Assembly: GCA_949358305.1 (NCBI GenBank)
Contig: OX442315.1
Coordinates: forward strand, 29,540,427-29,604,426
Length of the DNA stretch: 64,000 nucleotides
Direction: 5' to 3'
Origin: Strigamia acuminata
Lineage: Eukaryota; Arthropoda; Chilopoda; Geophilomorpha; Linotaeniidae
The notes below the pieces were generated by a model. The model made no database searches. It was not told the origin of the DNA and was given only the letters and a program-made list of their open reading frames with translations. Of this stretch, positions 14,282-31,346 are shown piece by piece. The stretch's first letter is position 1; every line of letters starts with the position of its first letter. A program made the translations under genes and the position numbers.

Positions 14282-15541
14282 TCATCTTATATTGAGTTTC
14301 GAAATAAAAATAAGAAGATAAATAAACAAAATTATCAGCATACAGATTATAAAAATCCGACTAAATGGACTCCTATCATCAAATGTGATATATCGTACTA
14401 AACTTGCAATATATTGAGGCATCTTCAACATATAAAAAGCCTGCGCAATATAGCACCCTCTGCAATTTTTCAGCGACACTTTGATCGAGTTGTTCACACA
14501 ATAGAACACAGAATCCGTTAATTCCATGTCGTACAAGTGAAGTTCTTTCAAATTCGGGAAATGTCTAACGACCCTCGCAACATCATAAGCGGCCACATTG
14601 CACAGATAGAGAACTGCTAGTGATTTCGAAGTTCGGAAATCCCTATTTGGTATCGCAAGGTATGGACTCGCATCCATTTTGTAGCTAATTTTAATACAAC
14701 TGCTGTGCAAGAGCATCATTTTCAAATATTTGAATGTCTTCAGCATTTGGTCCAAATCGATGTCTTTAACAGAGAAAAAACTTATCTCAGTCAGATGGAT
14801 ACCAGAATGACTGCCAAATAATCCCTCAGGTTGCACCGCAACTAACACACTATATACATCCGAAAATTCATAAAACCCATGTCCACGCCGTTCAAATTGA
14901 AAAATATCGGGTCTTGTGTCTTCCGTAATCTTGGCCGGAAAATAAAATTCTATCTCTTTTAGCCCAGGTGAGTCACCAGAATAGCAATTCGAATATTTCA
15001 AGTGAATGGCAGCATCGTGGACGAGTCCCAATTGCAACTTTTTTATATGTTTTTGAAGTTTTCCTCTTCTAAAATGTGTTGTAAAATTTATGCCCGCATA
15101 ATGAAGAAAACCTGATATGTCATGATAGACAAAATTCTCTAGGTTTGGTAGAGAGTAAAATATACAGACTGCCATTGCAGCAGATACTGATGTGCCATAA
15201 ATGTTTAAGCTGCGCAAATTTCTCTGCACATTTCTAATGGGACATATCTGTACAAATAATTTATCCTTTACTGATGAACATCCTGGTAAGTGAAGTTTCT
15301 TCAAAGTACAACATTTGTTAATGATCGATTTTAGCTTTCGACCAGTTAACTGAGAATTGCGAATGTCTAAAGGGCAAAAATAAATTATAAGTTAAATATT
15401 GACTATTCGCCATTTTAAAATTCAGATGTTATTTTTACCACCACCACCAGCATTTTTGAATAATTTCGACACTTTCTGACACGCAGCTTTCTTTCCTGGT
15501 AATTTAAACGAAACTTGAAAATTATTTTTGCTCCGGTCCAT
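14282..15541 (-). CDS. Leucine-rich protein with C-terminal membrane tail, copy 2
   Basis: Two exons, 15439-15541 and 14282-15366, 395 aa, with a phase-1 intron as in copy 1. It aligns with copy 1 along its length: KCC near the exon 2 start, LRSLNIYGTSVS, FVYHDISGFLHY, KLQLGLVHDAAIHL, FSVKDIDLDQML, LYLCNV, and PNLKELHLYDMEL. It also ends in a hydrophobic segment (IFIICMLIILFIYLLIFI). The first exon is basic and ends in a run of glycines and is poorly conserved. The paralogues probably arose by tandem duplication and are clearly diverged, and both frames stay open, which suggests both are functional. The family is not recognised. Confidence 0.8.
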
Positions 15542-15639
15542 TACTAAATTTTGTACAGGGCCTTGTAATTTTGAAATGCATTAACTAAAACATCTTGTTG
15601 CTGAATTAACTCATGTTTTGAATTACGCCATCTGTATAC

Positions 15640-17691
<2,052 letters not shown>

Positions 17692-17725
17692 TTTATTTTA
17701 TTTTATTTTATTTTATTTTATTTTA
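17692..17725. repeat. (TTTTA)n microsatellite
   Basis: About seven TTTTA/ATTTT units at the end of the mannosidase duplicate. The TA at 17724-17725 is also the target site of the adjacent MITE. Confidence 0.9.
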
Positions 17726-18214
17726 GAGAGTTTGCGGGATGCATTTTTCCCTTATTTTTCTCTACGTTACATTATTTTAGTGCCATATCGTAAGGGAAAA
17801 ATCTTTAGTGTATCGTTTGCAACACTAAATTAAAATATAGCGCAGCCAATCAGAATTGAGAACACTATTGTTAGCTCCGCCCATTGCAAATGGCGATTAT
17901 TTTGTTGTCCGATCAAACACATCACAGTCATAGGTATGTAGATTGAATGATAAGTGAGGCCCAAAATTGAATTTTAGGCCCAAAACCATAATTTATAGGC
18001 ATAATAATGGAATTTTATGCAGAAATTTGCACATTTACGTGCCCAAATTAAATTTTTGGGCCCAAAATTACTAATTGTCAGTAGTTGGCTGAAATAGTGT
18101 AGTGATAAGGGAAAAGTGCAGCCCGCAAAAACTTAATTTATCATTTTTCCCTTACACTATTTTTATACCGTACAGTGTTTAACTGTAAGGGAAAAATGCA
18201 TCCTGCAAACTCTC
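17726..18214. mobile_element. TA-target MITE, about 489 bp
   Basis: Imperfect terminal inverted repeats of about 30 bp start GAGAGTTTGC and end GCAAACTCTC, each flanked by TA (17724-17725 and 18215-18216). The internal motif AAGGGAAAAATGCA and variants recur. There is no coding capacity. The TA duplication suggests mobilisation by a Tc1/mariner-type transposase. Confidence 0.8.
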
Positions 18215-18349
18215 TAATGTAACTTCATTATTATTTATTATTATTTTATTATACAGTAAATACAAAAAGGGTAAATACAAAAAGGCTATGCTGGCAATAA
18301 GAAACGCTGGCAAAAGAAAATGCTGAAACAATAAAACTAGGAAACGCCA

Positions 18350-20452
18350 TTAAAAACACTGGCAACACCACGACCAGATAATACGATAGAAAAACAGAAA
18401 ATAGGAATTAATGAATTTCGATGTTATTTTTGGTACGATTTCCGCTTGAGTTGTCATTTCGGTGATGTCGGTGATGTAATAGAATCCGTCTTGCTTCCGT
18501 TTTGCCGTATACGCAACTTGTCCTCCTGGATTTAGGATTTCTGCTACTTTGTCGTCGAACAATACTTTGTATCCATCATCGGTGATTTCCCTAACAGATA
18601 TAATATTCTCTTGAAAATCCCGCACGAGCAGTGTTTCTTTTAACTTCAAATTTACAATTCCATTCTCACTATTGACAAGAATTTTTGCTGTTCCTATTCC
18701 GTTAAGTTCCAATTGGGCGTTACTATCAGTCAAATTCATCTTCTTGTTTTCAAAGAATTCGATTTTTGAAAATGTAGATTCGTTTGAACAACAGTGATTA
18801 GTTGCTCTGCTTCCCAAACGCCATTGATTCGACCTTGGTTTCTCACTTTTGAACGCAGTTTTGTTTCGTTCACTGTATGTATCCGATGCTTCAATGCTCT
18901 TGATGTTCAGCTCTTCCGGTTTCGGTGTTATTTTTTGTATGATTCTTGTTACGACTTGTTTAGCGCTTTGGTCGGTGATGTAGTATCCACTGTCTCGTCG
19001 CTTCCGTTTTGCCGTAAACGCAACTTGTCCTTCTGGATTTATGATTTCTGCGACTTTATCATCGAACAATACCTTGTATCCATTGTCAGTGATCTTCCCA
19101 ACAGATATCAAATTCATTCGAAAATCCAGCACAAGCTGCGTTTCTGCTAAGTTCAAATTCACAATTCCGTTCTCAGTTTTGACACAAATTTTGGCTGTTC
19201 CTATTCCTTTAATTTCCAATTCCGCGTCACCAGCCAATTCCAGCTTATCGTTTTCAAGGAATTCGATTTTTGAAAATGTAGATTCGTTCGAACAACAGTG
19301 TGAATCTGCTCCGCTGTCTAAACACCATTTTTTCGACCTTGGTTTCTCGCTTTTTAACGCCGTTTTGTGTCGTTCGCCGTGTGTGTCCGATTCTTCAATG
19401 ATCTTGATTTTAAGCTCTTCCAGTTTTGGTACGATTCTTGCTTCGATTTCCGCTTGAGTTGACGTTTTGACTTGTTTTGCGCTTTGGTCAATGATGTAAT
19501 AGAATCCGTCTCGCTTCCGTTTTGCCGTATACGCAACTTGCCCTTCTGGATTTATGATTTCTGCGACTTTGTCGTCGAACAATACTTTGTATCCGTCATC
19601 GGTGATTTCCCCGACAGATATAATATTCTCTCGAAAATCCCGCACGAGCAGCGTTTCTTTTAACTTCAAATTCACAATTCCATTCTCACTTTTGACAAGA
19701 ATTTTGACTGTTCCTATTCCGTTAATTTCCAATTGTGCGTTACTACCAGACCACTTCAACTTCTGGTTTTCAAGAAATTCGATTTTTGAAAATGTAGATT
19801 CGTTTGAACAACAGTGCGCAGTTGCTCCGCTGTCCAAACACCAGTGATTCAATCTTGGTGTCTCACTTTTGAACGTGGTTTCGTTTCGTTCGCTGTGTGC
19901 TTCCGATGCGTCGATGATTTTGACTTTCAACTCTTCCGGTTTTGATGTTATTTTTGGTACAATTCTTGTTACGATTTCTGCTTGAGTTGTCGTTATGACT
20001 TGTTTTACGCTTTGGTCAGTGATGTAGTATCTACGATCTCGTCGCTTCCGTTTTGCAGTATATGCAACTTGTCCTTCTGGATTTATTATTTCTGCGACTT
20101 TATCATCAAACAATACTTTGTATCCATTGTCGGTAATCTTCCCAACAGATATCAAATTCAGTCGATAATCCCGCGCAAGCTCCGTTTCTTCTAAATTCAA
20201 ATTCACAATTCCGTTCTCAGTTTTGACACGAATTGTGGCTGTTCCTATTCCGTTAACTTCCGATTCCACGTTACTACTACCCCAATTCACCTTCTGGTTT
20301 TCAAGAAATTCAATTTTTGAAAATGTAGATTCGTTTGAACAACAGTGTGAATCTGCTCCGCTGTCCAACAACCATTTTTTCGACTTTGGTTTCTCGCTTT
20401 TTAACGCCGTTTTGTTTCGTTCGCTGTGTGCATCCGATGCTTTGATGATCAT
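18350..20452 (-). CDS. ORF of four tandem Ty1/copia-type retropepsin domains
   Basis: A single 700-codon ORF without introns. It consists of four units of about 170 residues, each with the Ty1/copia aspartic protease core: W-x-LDSGA-xxHCCSN, then a GIGTA/VKI turn, LISVGKITDNGYKVLFD, and the GQVAYTAKRK-YYI start of the gag-pre-integrase motif. Catalytic Asp residues are at positions 30, 207 and 379. In the fourth unit Asp is Gly547 and the motif reads LGSRATNH, so that unit should be inactive. Units 1 and 3 share LDSGADSHCC and KITDNGYK. Units 2 and 4 share ENGIVNLKLKETLLVRDF and EITDDGYK. The order is therefore A-B-A-B. No gag, integrase or reverse transcriptase is seen on either side. A stop lies shortly upstream of the start, and a partial linker precedes the first unit. 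It could be a co-opted protease array or an amplified transposon fragment. Confidence 0.8.
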   Translation of the reverse strand: MIIKASDAHSERNKTALKSEKPKSKKWLLDSGADSHCCSNESTFSKIEFLENQKVNWGSSNVESEVNGIGTATIRVKTENGIVNLNLEETELARDYRLNLISVGKITDNGYKVLFDDKVAEIINPEGQVAYTAKRKRRDRRYYITDQSVKQVITTTQAEIVTRIVPKITSKPEELKVKIIDASEAHSERNETTFKSETPRLNHWCLDSGATAHCCSNESTFSKIEFLENQKLKWSGSNAQLEINGIGTVKILVKSENGIVNLKLKETLLVRDFRENIISVGEITDDGYKVLFDDKVAEIINPEGQVAYTAKRKRDGFYYIIDQSAKQVKTSTQAEIEARIVPKLEELKIKIIEESDTHGERHKTALKSEKPRSKKWCLDSGADSHCCSNESTFSKIEFLENDKLELAGDAELEIKGIGTAKICVKTENGIVNLNLAETQLVLDFRMNLISVGKITDNGYKVLFDDKVAEIINPEGQVAFTAKRKRRDSGYYITDQSAKQVVTRIIQKITPKPEELNIKSIEASDTYSERNKTAFKSEKPRSNQWRLGSRATNHCCSNESTFSKIEFFENKKMNLTDSNAQLELNGIGTAKILVNSENGIVNLKLKETLLVRDFQENIISVREITDDGYKVLFDDKVAEILNPGGQVAYTAKRKQDGFYYITDITEMTTQAEIVPKITSKFINSYFLFFYRIIWSWCCQCF

Positions 20453-20591
20453 GATTTTCAGGTGTTTCGATTTTGGTAATTCGTCACTGCTTCAGATGAT
20501 TGCTGATTGTTGTAAGATACTTTATTACAAAATAATAAATACGGAGTACTTTAAAGTCGCGTTCAATTTCAAATTGTGAAAAACCAATTAT

Positions 20592-20665
20592 AAAAACTTG
20601 ATGATAAAATCGGTTTTTAACTTTTTAATGAGTTAAAAACCGATTCTATAATCAAGTTTTTGATT
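20592..20665. repeat. Foldback hairpin element, copy 1
   Basis: Near-palindromic arms (AAAAACTTGAT...AATCGGTTTTTAAC and the reverse complement) enclose a short loop. Other copies are at 20979-21016 plus 22066-22104, and at 23968-24038. Confidence 0.8.
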
Positions 20666-20777
20666 TTTTTTTTAGCATGCGCAATTATGACTTCAGTGTT
20701 CTGGAATCAAGTTCTCTTGATCCCAGAACTAGTACTGAACAGAAAAATGTCAGTTTATTTAAATTATTATTATTTAT

Positions 20778-20914
20778 TTAAGAACGGGCAATCTGCCACA
20801 TTCGATCGTACAAATGCGGCCAGTGTTTGGCCGATTCGATGGCACAAATGCGGCTGGTGTTTGGCCGATTCAATCGGACAAATGCGGCCTGTGTTTGGCC
20901 GATTCCCCGTTCTA
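20778..20914. repeat. Palindrome-ended 34-bp triple repeat, copy 1
   Basis: Three tandem 34-bp units (20801-20834, 20835-20868, 20869-20902), each carrying ACAAATGCGGC and a TTTGGCCGATT end with an internal CGGCC/GGCCG palindrome, bounded by inverted AAGAACGG and CCGTTCT. A near-identical block lies at 22229-22357 and a rearranged one at 24078-24271. Confidence 0.85.
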
Positions 20915-21016
20915 CTTTATTACAAAATAATAAATACTTTAAAGGCGCGTTCAATTTCAAATTGTGAAAAACCAATTATAAAAACTTGATGATAAAATCG
21001 GTTTTTAACTTTTTAA

Positions 21017-22065
21017 CCCTAGCAGTACGAACCTAAAAAAAATCCCTACTCACCCAACCTGGGTCATTTTTGACCCCAACAAAGATGGCCGCCGCAGCAC
21101 ATGGACGCATATAAGCGTCCAACTTCATTCCATTAATTTTATGTTTATTTTGTATCTGATTTTAGTTCTTTTGTCGTTTTTGGATCTAGTGTGTTTAGAT
21201 CATTAGATTTAGGGATTGAAGATTAAGGGTTAGTGGCAAAAATATCGCACAACGGTATACGGCAACTACCGTAATATCGACGGTACTGGCCAGGCGGTCA
21301 TGCACAAATTTGTCTTTGCGACGTAAGAAAAAAAATATGTTTGAACCAAAAAATGACATTTTGGACCAAAAAAATGAGAGTTTGGACCAAAAAATTATGT
21401 TTTTAGCCCAAAATCGACATTATTACCTCAAACATTTTTTTTTAAATTATCGGTTCGTATATTTTTTTTATAGGAGGCTGGCAAATCAGCTTTTAATGTT
21501 GCCCCCACGAGGGCGCTGCAGTCGAGGTTTGGTATGAGTAACATCCGGTTAGGTTAGTCTCAGTTCAAATGGATTGCTAACAACTGACAGCTACAGCTGC
21601 CATCAAATTCATATGCACCTAAAATAACACTGCATCTTTGCGGTCGAACTGCACTGTAAAAAGTATGTGTGCACTGTGCATATACATCGTCCCACAATCA
21701 ACTAAAATCTACAAAATAATTTTTACAAAAAAATTCAATGACATATTCGATCCTAATTCATCTTTAAAGGGATGGCGCTATTTTATAAATTTATAAGTTT
21801 TATAAATTTTATAAATTTAGAGCAAAAAGCAATCCATTTGAACTGAGACTAACCTAACCGGATGTTAATCATACCAAACCTCGACCGTGGCGCCACCAAG
21901 TGTCAAATGCGCAAAGCAAATCTGTGCCAGCCTCCTATTGTTGCAAATCAAGAAAAAGCAAAATACAAAAAAAAAACCAAAAAGAAAAACATTTATTTTG
22001 ATAAAAAAAAAAAATTATAAACACTTTCTGGGGTCAAAATTGACCCTAGGTTGGGGTTAGGAGAG
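21017..22065. mobile_element. piggyBac-like non-autonomous element inserted at TTAA
   Basis: Flanked by TTAA at 21013-21016 and 22066-22069. The left end starts CCCTAGCAG and the right end reads GGTTAGGAGAG. Subterminal inverted motifs CCCAACCTGGGTCA (left) and TGACCCTAGGTTGGGG (right) flank GGGTCA/TGACCC boxes like those of piggyBac relatives. No transposase is present. It interrupts the foldback hairpin, whose two arms resume on either side. Confidence 0.8.
21473..21935. mobile_element. TA-target MITE nested in the piggyBac-like element
   Basis: Ends GGAGGCTGGCA and TGCCAGCCTCC, with TA on both sides (21471-21472, 21936-21937). Longer inverted arms of about 55 bp include GTTAGGTTAGTCTCAG and its complement. 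It has no coding capacity. Confidence 0.82.
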
Positions 22066-22361
22066 TTAACGAGTTAAAAACCGATTCTATAATCAAGTTT
22101 TTTATTTTTTTGAGCATGCACAATAATGACTTAAGTGTTCTGGAATCAAGTTCTCTTGATCCCAGAACCAGTTCTGAACAGAAAAATGTCAGTTTATTTA
22201 AATTATTATTATTATTTATTTAAGAACGGTGAATCGGCCGCATTCGATCGTACAAATGCGGCCAGTGTTTGGCCGATTCGATCGCACAAATGTGGCTGGT
22301 GTTTGGCCGATTCAATCGAACAAATGCGGCCTGTGTTTGGCCGATTCCCCGTTCTTAAGTA

Positions 22362-22395
<34 letters not shown>

Positions 22396-22430
22396 TTAAT
22401 AATACTAATAATTTAAATAAACTTACATTT
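22066..22430. repeat. Second copy of hairpin arm and 34-bp triple repeat, then (AAT)n
   Basis: Right arm of the interrupted hairpin, then the 34-bp triple block (22229-22357) with AAGAACGG and CCGTTCTT ends, then an AAT microsatellite at about 22360-22402. It matches 20640-20914 closely, so the block was duplicated. Confidence 0.8.
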
Positions 22431-22904
22431 TTGCAACGTGCTTCCACCGCCGATCTGATTTCAAAATGGCCGCCAGATAAACGAGTAGAGATTCCAGGTT
22501 ATAATCCGTGAATCCACCCCACACGTGGATTATGAGAATCGGTTTTTCAAGAATCCGATTCTCAAAAATATGACGCGTTTTGCATCATTTACGCCAGGGA
22601 AAATCGATACCATAATGTCGATATCTATGCGCTGGAACCTGATTGGTCGAAGCCAAAACACAGGTGAGACGTTTCACCTGGCGGTAAGGTCATGTAGACA
22701 TGAGAAAGAAATAAATAAAAAATACTGAAAGTATTCTTAAATGGGATAACTTTGTCGTCTGTGAGCGTTTGGACGATGATCGGTGCTGTTGCCCACTATG
22801 TTCCTGGTTCAGTATTCGATTGTGTTTTTTTATTCTTATTTTCTTTAAGTGAGGGAAGCTGGTTTTTTTTTTCTTTTTTTTTTTGTGGTGAAAAAAAAAT
22901 GCCG

Positions 22905-22935
22905 GGTGCAATGTTACAACTTGTAACATTGCACC
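22905..22935. repeat. Perfect 15-bp inverted repeat
   Basis: GGTGCAATGTTACAA at 22905-22919, one spacer base, and its exact complement at 22921-22935. This may be an end-to-end remnant of an element. Confidence 0.9.
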
Positions 22936-23255
22936 AAAAAATGTCGATTATGAATTAAAAATGGTCGATTTAGCAACTAGAAATACATTTAAATTGCTAA
23001 AAAGGATTAAAAACCGTTTATGCTCGTAAAAATGCAATTTTCCATAAGTAAAGGACATTCTACACGCTTAAAATTGAATTTCGGGTCCAAAATAGCTTTT
23101 CAGCATCAAAAAAAGCATTTTCATTAAAGAAAAACAAAAAGAGAACCCATAAATTTACTTTTCTCATCCAAAAACTAAAATATTTTCACTTATAAAACGC
23201 ATTTTTCGTCATAATGCTCATAAATATCGCAAAAACAACGAGCATTTTCTCTTAA

Positions 23256-24898
23256 CCTTCCCATAGCCAAGCCTTCTGCCTTCTTTTAAAAATCCTTCTG
23301 CACATGTGCACAATCACATTTTTCCTGGTGCAATCGCATTTTTCCTGGTAAAAGCACATGTTTTAGGACTAATTTTAATACGCCACCTAGTGCAAACAGA
23401 TGGCAAAGTGGTGTATGGCGCTCCCATTAAAGGTCATGGGAAGAGAAATGAAAATATTCTCTCAAGTGTTTGAAATAGCCTAAAAAAAGGTTATGTACCC
23501 ACTTTAGTTGACAAACTTACGTGGTATTGTTTAAAACCGCTGTTTAAATTCGAACCGAACAGTAATTGTTCCGCCATTACGATTTTCCAAAGTTTATACA
23601 TACCGCCACTAGGCGGCATTATTTTTACGTCATCGACGACAAACAAGCACCAATTTGCGATTTCAGCATGTTTTTTAGTGAAAATTACCAGAAAAATAGA
23701 AAATTACAGCAAATAACAAAAAATCACAGCAAATAACAAAAAATCACAGCAAATAATCAAAAATACCAGCAACCAAAAATTTTAAAAAAAATTAAAAAAA
23801 ATAAAAATAGCCGAAAATTACCAAAATAACCAATAGTACCACCAAATAACAACAAAAAAATACCGAAAATAACAGAAAATCATCAAAAATTACCAAAAAA
23901 ATAGGAAAGAACAGCTAATAACAAAAAAATTAGGCACGTGCAATTCCAAATTGCCAAAATCCGATTTCAAAAACTTGATTACAGAATCGGTTTTTAACTT
24001 TGAACGAGTTAAAAACCGATACGATAATCAAGTTTTTGATTTTCTATTGAAATTATTATTTATTTATTTATTTATTTAAGACTGAGAATCGACCAAACAC
24101 CGCCCGCATTTGTGCGATCGAATGCGGCGGGTGTTTGGCCGCATTCGATCGCGCAAATGCAGCCAAACACATGCCGCATTTGTGCGATCGAATGCAGCCA
24201 AACACCCGCCGTATTCGATCGCACAAATACGGCGGGTGTTTGGCTGTATTCGATCGCGCAAATGCGGGAGGTGTAAAAATCGTTCGGTACTGTGTTATAT
24301 AAAAAAAATTTCCGAGGTTGGCACCTCTAAAAGCCATATTTTATTGCCAAAATATGCTGGTACCAGTTATTTTTTAAAATTTCCCGGGGGTCGGAACTTC
24401 TAAAATAAATGTTTTTTGGCCTAAAATTGGCTGGCAACAATTGAATCAATGTGAGTAACACTACTTCGAATGTATGTGTGGTGTTGTTGTTTTCAAATCA
24501 TGTCGTCGATGATGTAGAAATCCCACAATGCATTGCACAAAATGGTTCCCTTTTTGAAATGGTAAAAACAAGATTTCATTGTTTAAAACAACAAATACTT
24601 TATTATTTCTTAAGTTTGTCAAGGAAAGTGGGTACATAACCTTTTTTTAGGCTATTTCAAACACTTGAGAGAAAATTTTCATTTCTCTTCCCATGACCTT
24701 TAAGGGTGTTTTATTTTATAAATATTAAATTATCTTATTAATTATTGAAAAACTATTTGTATTTAGACATTAAAAAATAAGAAAAAAATGTTTTTGAGGA
24801 ATAAAAGTTAACCTCATTAATTAATTTTCAGGAAAAAAAGAATTACAGTGATTTTTCCACTTCTGTAATTTTTTTGACCCACCATGGCTATGGGAAGG
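23256..24898. mobile_element. TTAA-flanked non-autonomous element with long inverted repeats
   Basis: Flanked by TTAA at 23252-23255 and 24899-24902. It starts CCTTCCCATAGCC and ends GGCTATGGGAAGG. A longer inner inverted repeat (23434-23508 with about 24620-24703) includes GGTTATGTACCCACTT. Its interior has 21-bp A-rich tandem repeats (23700-23765) and a nested foldback block (23968-24271). No transposase is seen. The TTAA site suggests the piggyBac superfamily. Confidence 0.78.
23968..24271. repeat. Third foldback hairpin and rearranged CGATCG-rich block
   Basis: The hairpin at 23968-24038 resembles those at 20592 and 20979. It is followed by alternating direct and inverted units around GATCGAATGCGGC and CAAACAC, a scrambled relative of the 34-bp triple repeat. 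It sits inside the larger TTAA element. Confidence 0.75.
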
Positions 24899-25341
24899 TT
24901 AAATTAAAAAGAAAATTTTACATCTTTGGTGTGTGCACTGGTCGCCAGCCGCCAATGCGCGCTCTTGGACCGGCAAAGCGCATTTAATCAGTGCTTTCCT
25001 GCAGTGTAGCACATTTCAACATTTCACATTTTGCATTTCAACACTTCGCAACATTTCAAGTTTGTTTTTATTATTACTTATTTCAAGTTTTTATTTATTT
25101 TATTTTATTTCAAGTTTGGTTTTTAATAACAAAATTTATTCGGAATTGTTGAGGCATTCGCGATATTGGGGTATTTGCAGTATTATTCCGGTATTGCGGT
25201 ATTTGTGGTATTGCGGTAGTTGCCGAATACCGTACCACACTCGCCGGAAAAAATTACCGCACAAGCCTACGTGAAAACTTTCTGACCTAAAGTGTTGTTA
25301 TCTCAAGTGTTATCATTCTTTACTTTTTTCTTTATTAAATT

Positions 25342-25507
25342 ACTAGGTGCATTCAATAAGTCTAAAACGTATGCAAAACTCGTTTCGTGTTTGTACGTGA
25401 CGTCATTCCCATTCCCATTCAATAACATGCTATTCAATGGGAATGACGTCACGTGCAAACACGAAACGAGTTTTGCATACGTTTTAGACTTTTTGAATGC
25501 ACCTAGT
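25342..25507. mobile_element. 166-bp near-perfect palindrome (foldback element)
   Basis: Arms of about 70 bp start ACTAGGTGCATTCAA and end TTGAATGCACCTAGT, with a loop of about 22 bp near 25415. The CTAG at both ends may be the target duplication. Arms contain TGACGTCA. It codes for nothing. Confidence 0.85.
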
Positions 25508-26148
25508 GTAAATTCCTACAACCTAATTTCCAATGCTGATTTAACCCTGGATTTAACTCATGCGTTATTGTTTATTATTAACCGCCGTTTTACTTAAATT
25601 TTATTATTACAGAAAGAAAAATCCCAATTAATAAATAAGCTTTCTTCCGGTTAAAAAAATTTGATTTTATTTCAAGTTAATGGATCATCAAATCATTCAT
25701 GTAGGAAAACAAAAAATACGTAGAATATTAAAATACTTATGAATCTAAAATCATAAAACAGGCAAATAAAACAATTCTAGTAACAACCACTTTTAACGAG
25801 AGAATTTAATTCTTGTCCAAATATACAGAGATCAGACGAGATGGAAATCGACACGAGGTTATCCCAACAACAAATATTCGCGCTGACACGAGATATCGAC
25901 CCTCATTAATCCTTTATCCCCAACCACAATTTGGGTTTAATTCATGGAAGCACGCAGATAAACAAATACTCGTGTATCAGTACAAATAATCAAATATTTC
26001 AACATCATATTTTAATTCGAATTGGACATTTCTTTAAATATAGAAAACATTACTTTTCACGTGTTAATAGAAGGCGATTTTCCACAACACGCACGTTACG
26101 TTATAAATTTAATTTACAACAATTATAAACTCTTTACAACGTTATACG

Positions 26149-30647
<4,499 letters not shown>

Positions 30648-31346
30648 CTACAAGAAATAAAGTTAGAAAATCATAAATTTTTGTAAATCTTTCATGTACC
30701 ATTTACCTAATCTCAATATTAAGACACAAGCGCCGAACTTAATGTTTAATTAGTTGCTATTCATCTTTCGTTTTGGCACAGAGAAAATGAATTAAAATAA
30801 AGCCTTTCTCGAGGAATATCTAAAGTGGTGCACGTTCCCGAATAAAAACCAGCGAGTTGATAAAAACATCCACGTCAAAACCCGTGTCCTTAGTTTCCAT
30901 TCCACAACATGTTTTTTAACCGGTTCAACCGGTAGCACCAATAAATTGCGTCTGCCATCTAGTGGTGATTTCTCTAAGTTTTTTAATTTACAGCTTCTAT
31001 ATTATAATGATGCTGTAACTATTTGCAAACAATGCAATATTATTGTTAATGTTTGTTTTATAAATTTTGGATAAATAAGCAGTAATTTGAAGAAAATTGG
31101 TTGAGGAGCAGTTATTTTTAACTTATCAGTGAGAATTTACAGGCCGTCTTCTAACTTGTAATAATTCTTTTTTTATTAAATTTGTTTTTTAGTAAAATAT
31201 TACAAAATATAACACTTAAATAGAAAATCTACCAACACTATAATTTGTATCTATATTCACGTAACATTATTTATAGCAAACAGTTATTTATAAGTTTCGA
31301 ATACGAAACTTGAAATTTTGAACAATTTTTCTTCTCGAACCTGATG

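Noticed and set aside
18794-20579. Several + strand ORFs of 60-138 codons opposite the retropepsin array
   Set aside because: They repeat with the same period as the array and have the low-complexity Ser/Phe content of an antisense shadow.
20801-24271. Regularly repeated 34-bp units considered as a CRISPR array
   Set aside because: Eukaryotic context, only three direct copies without unique spacers, and inverted ends as in a mobile element.
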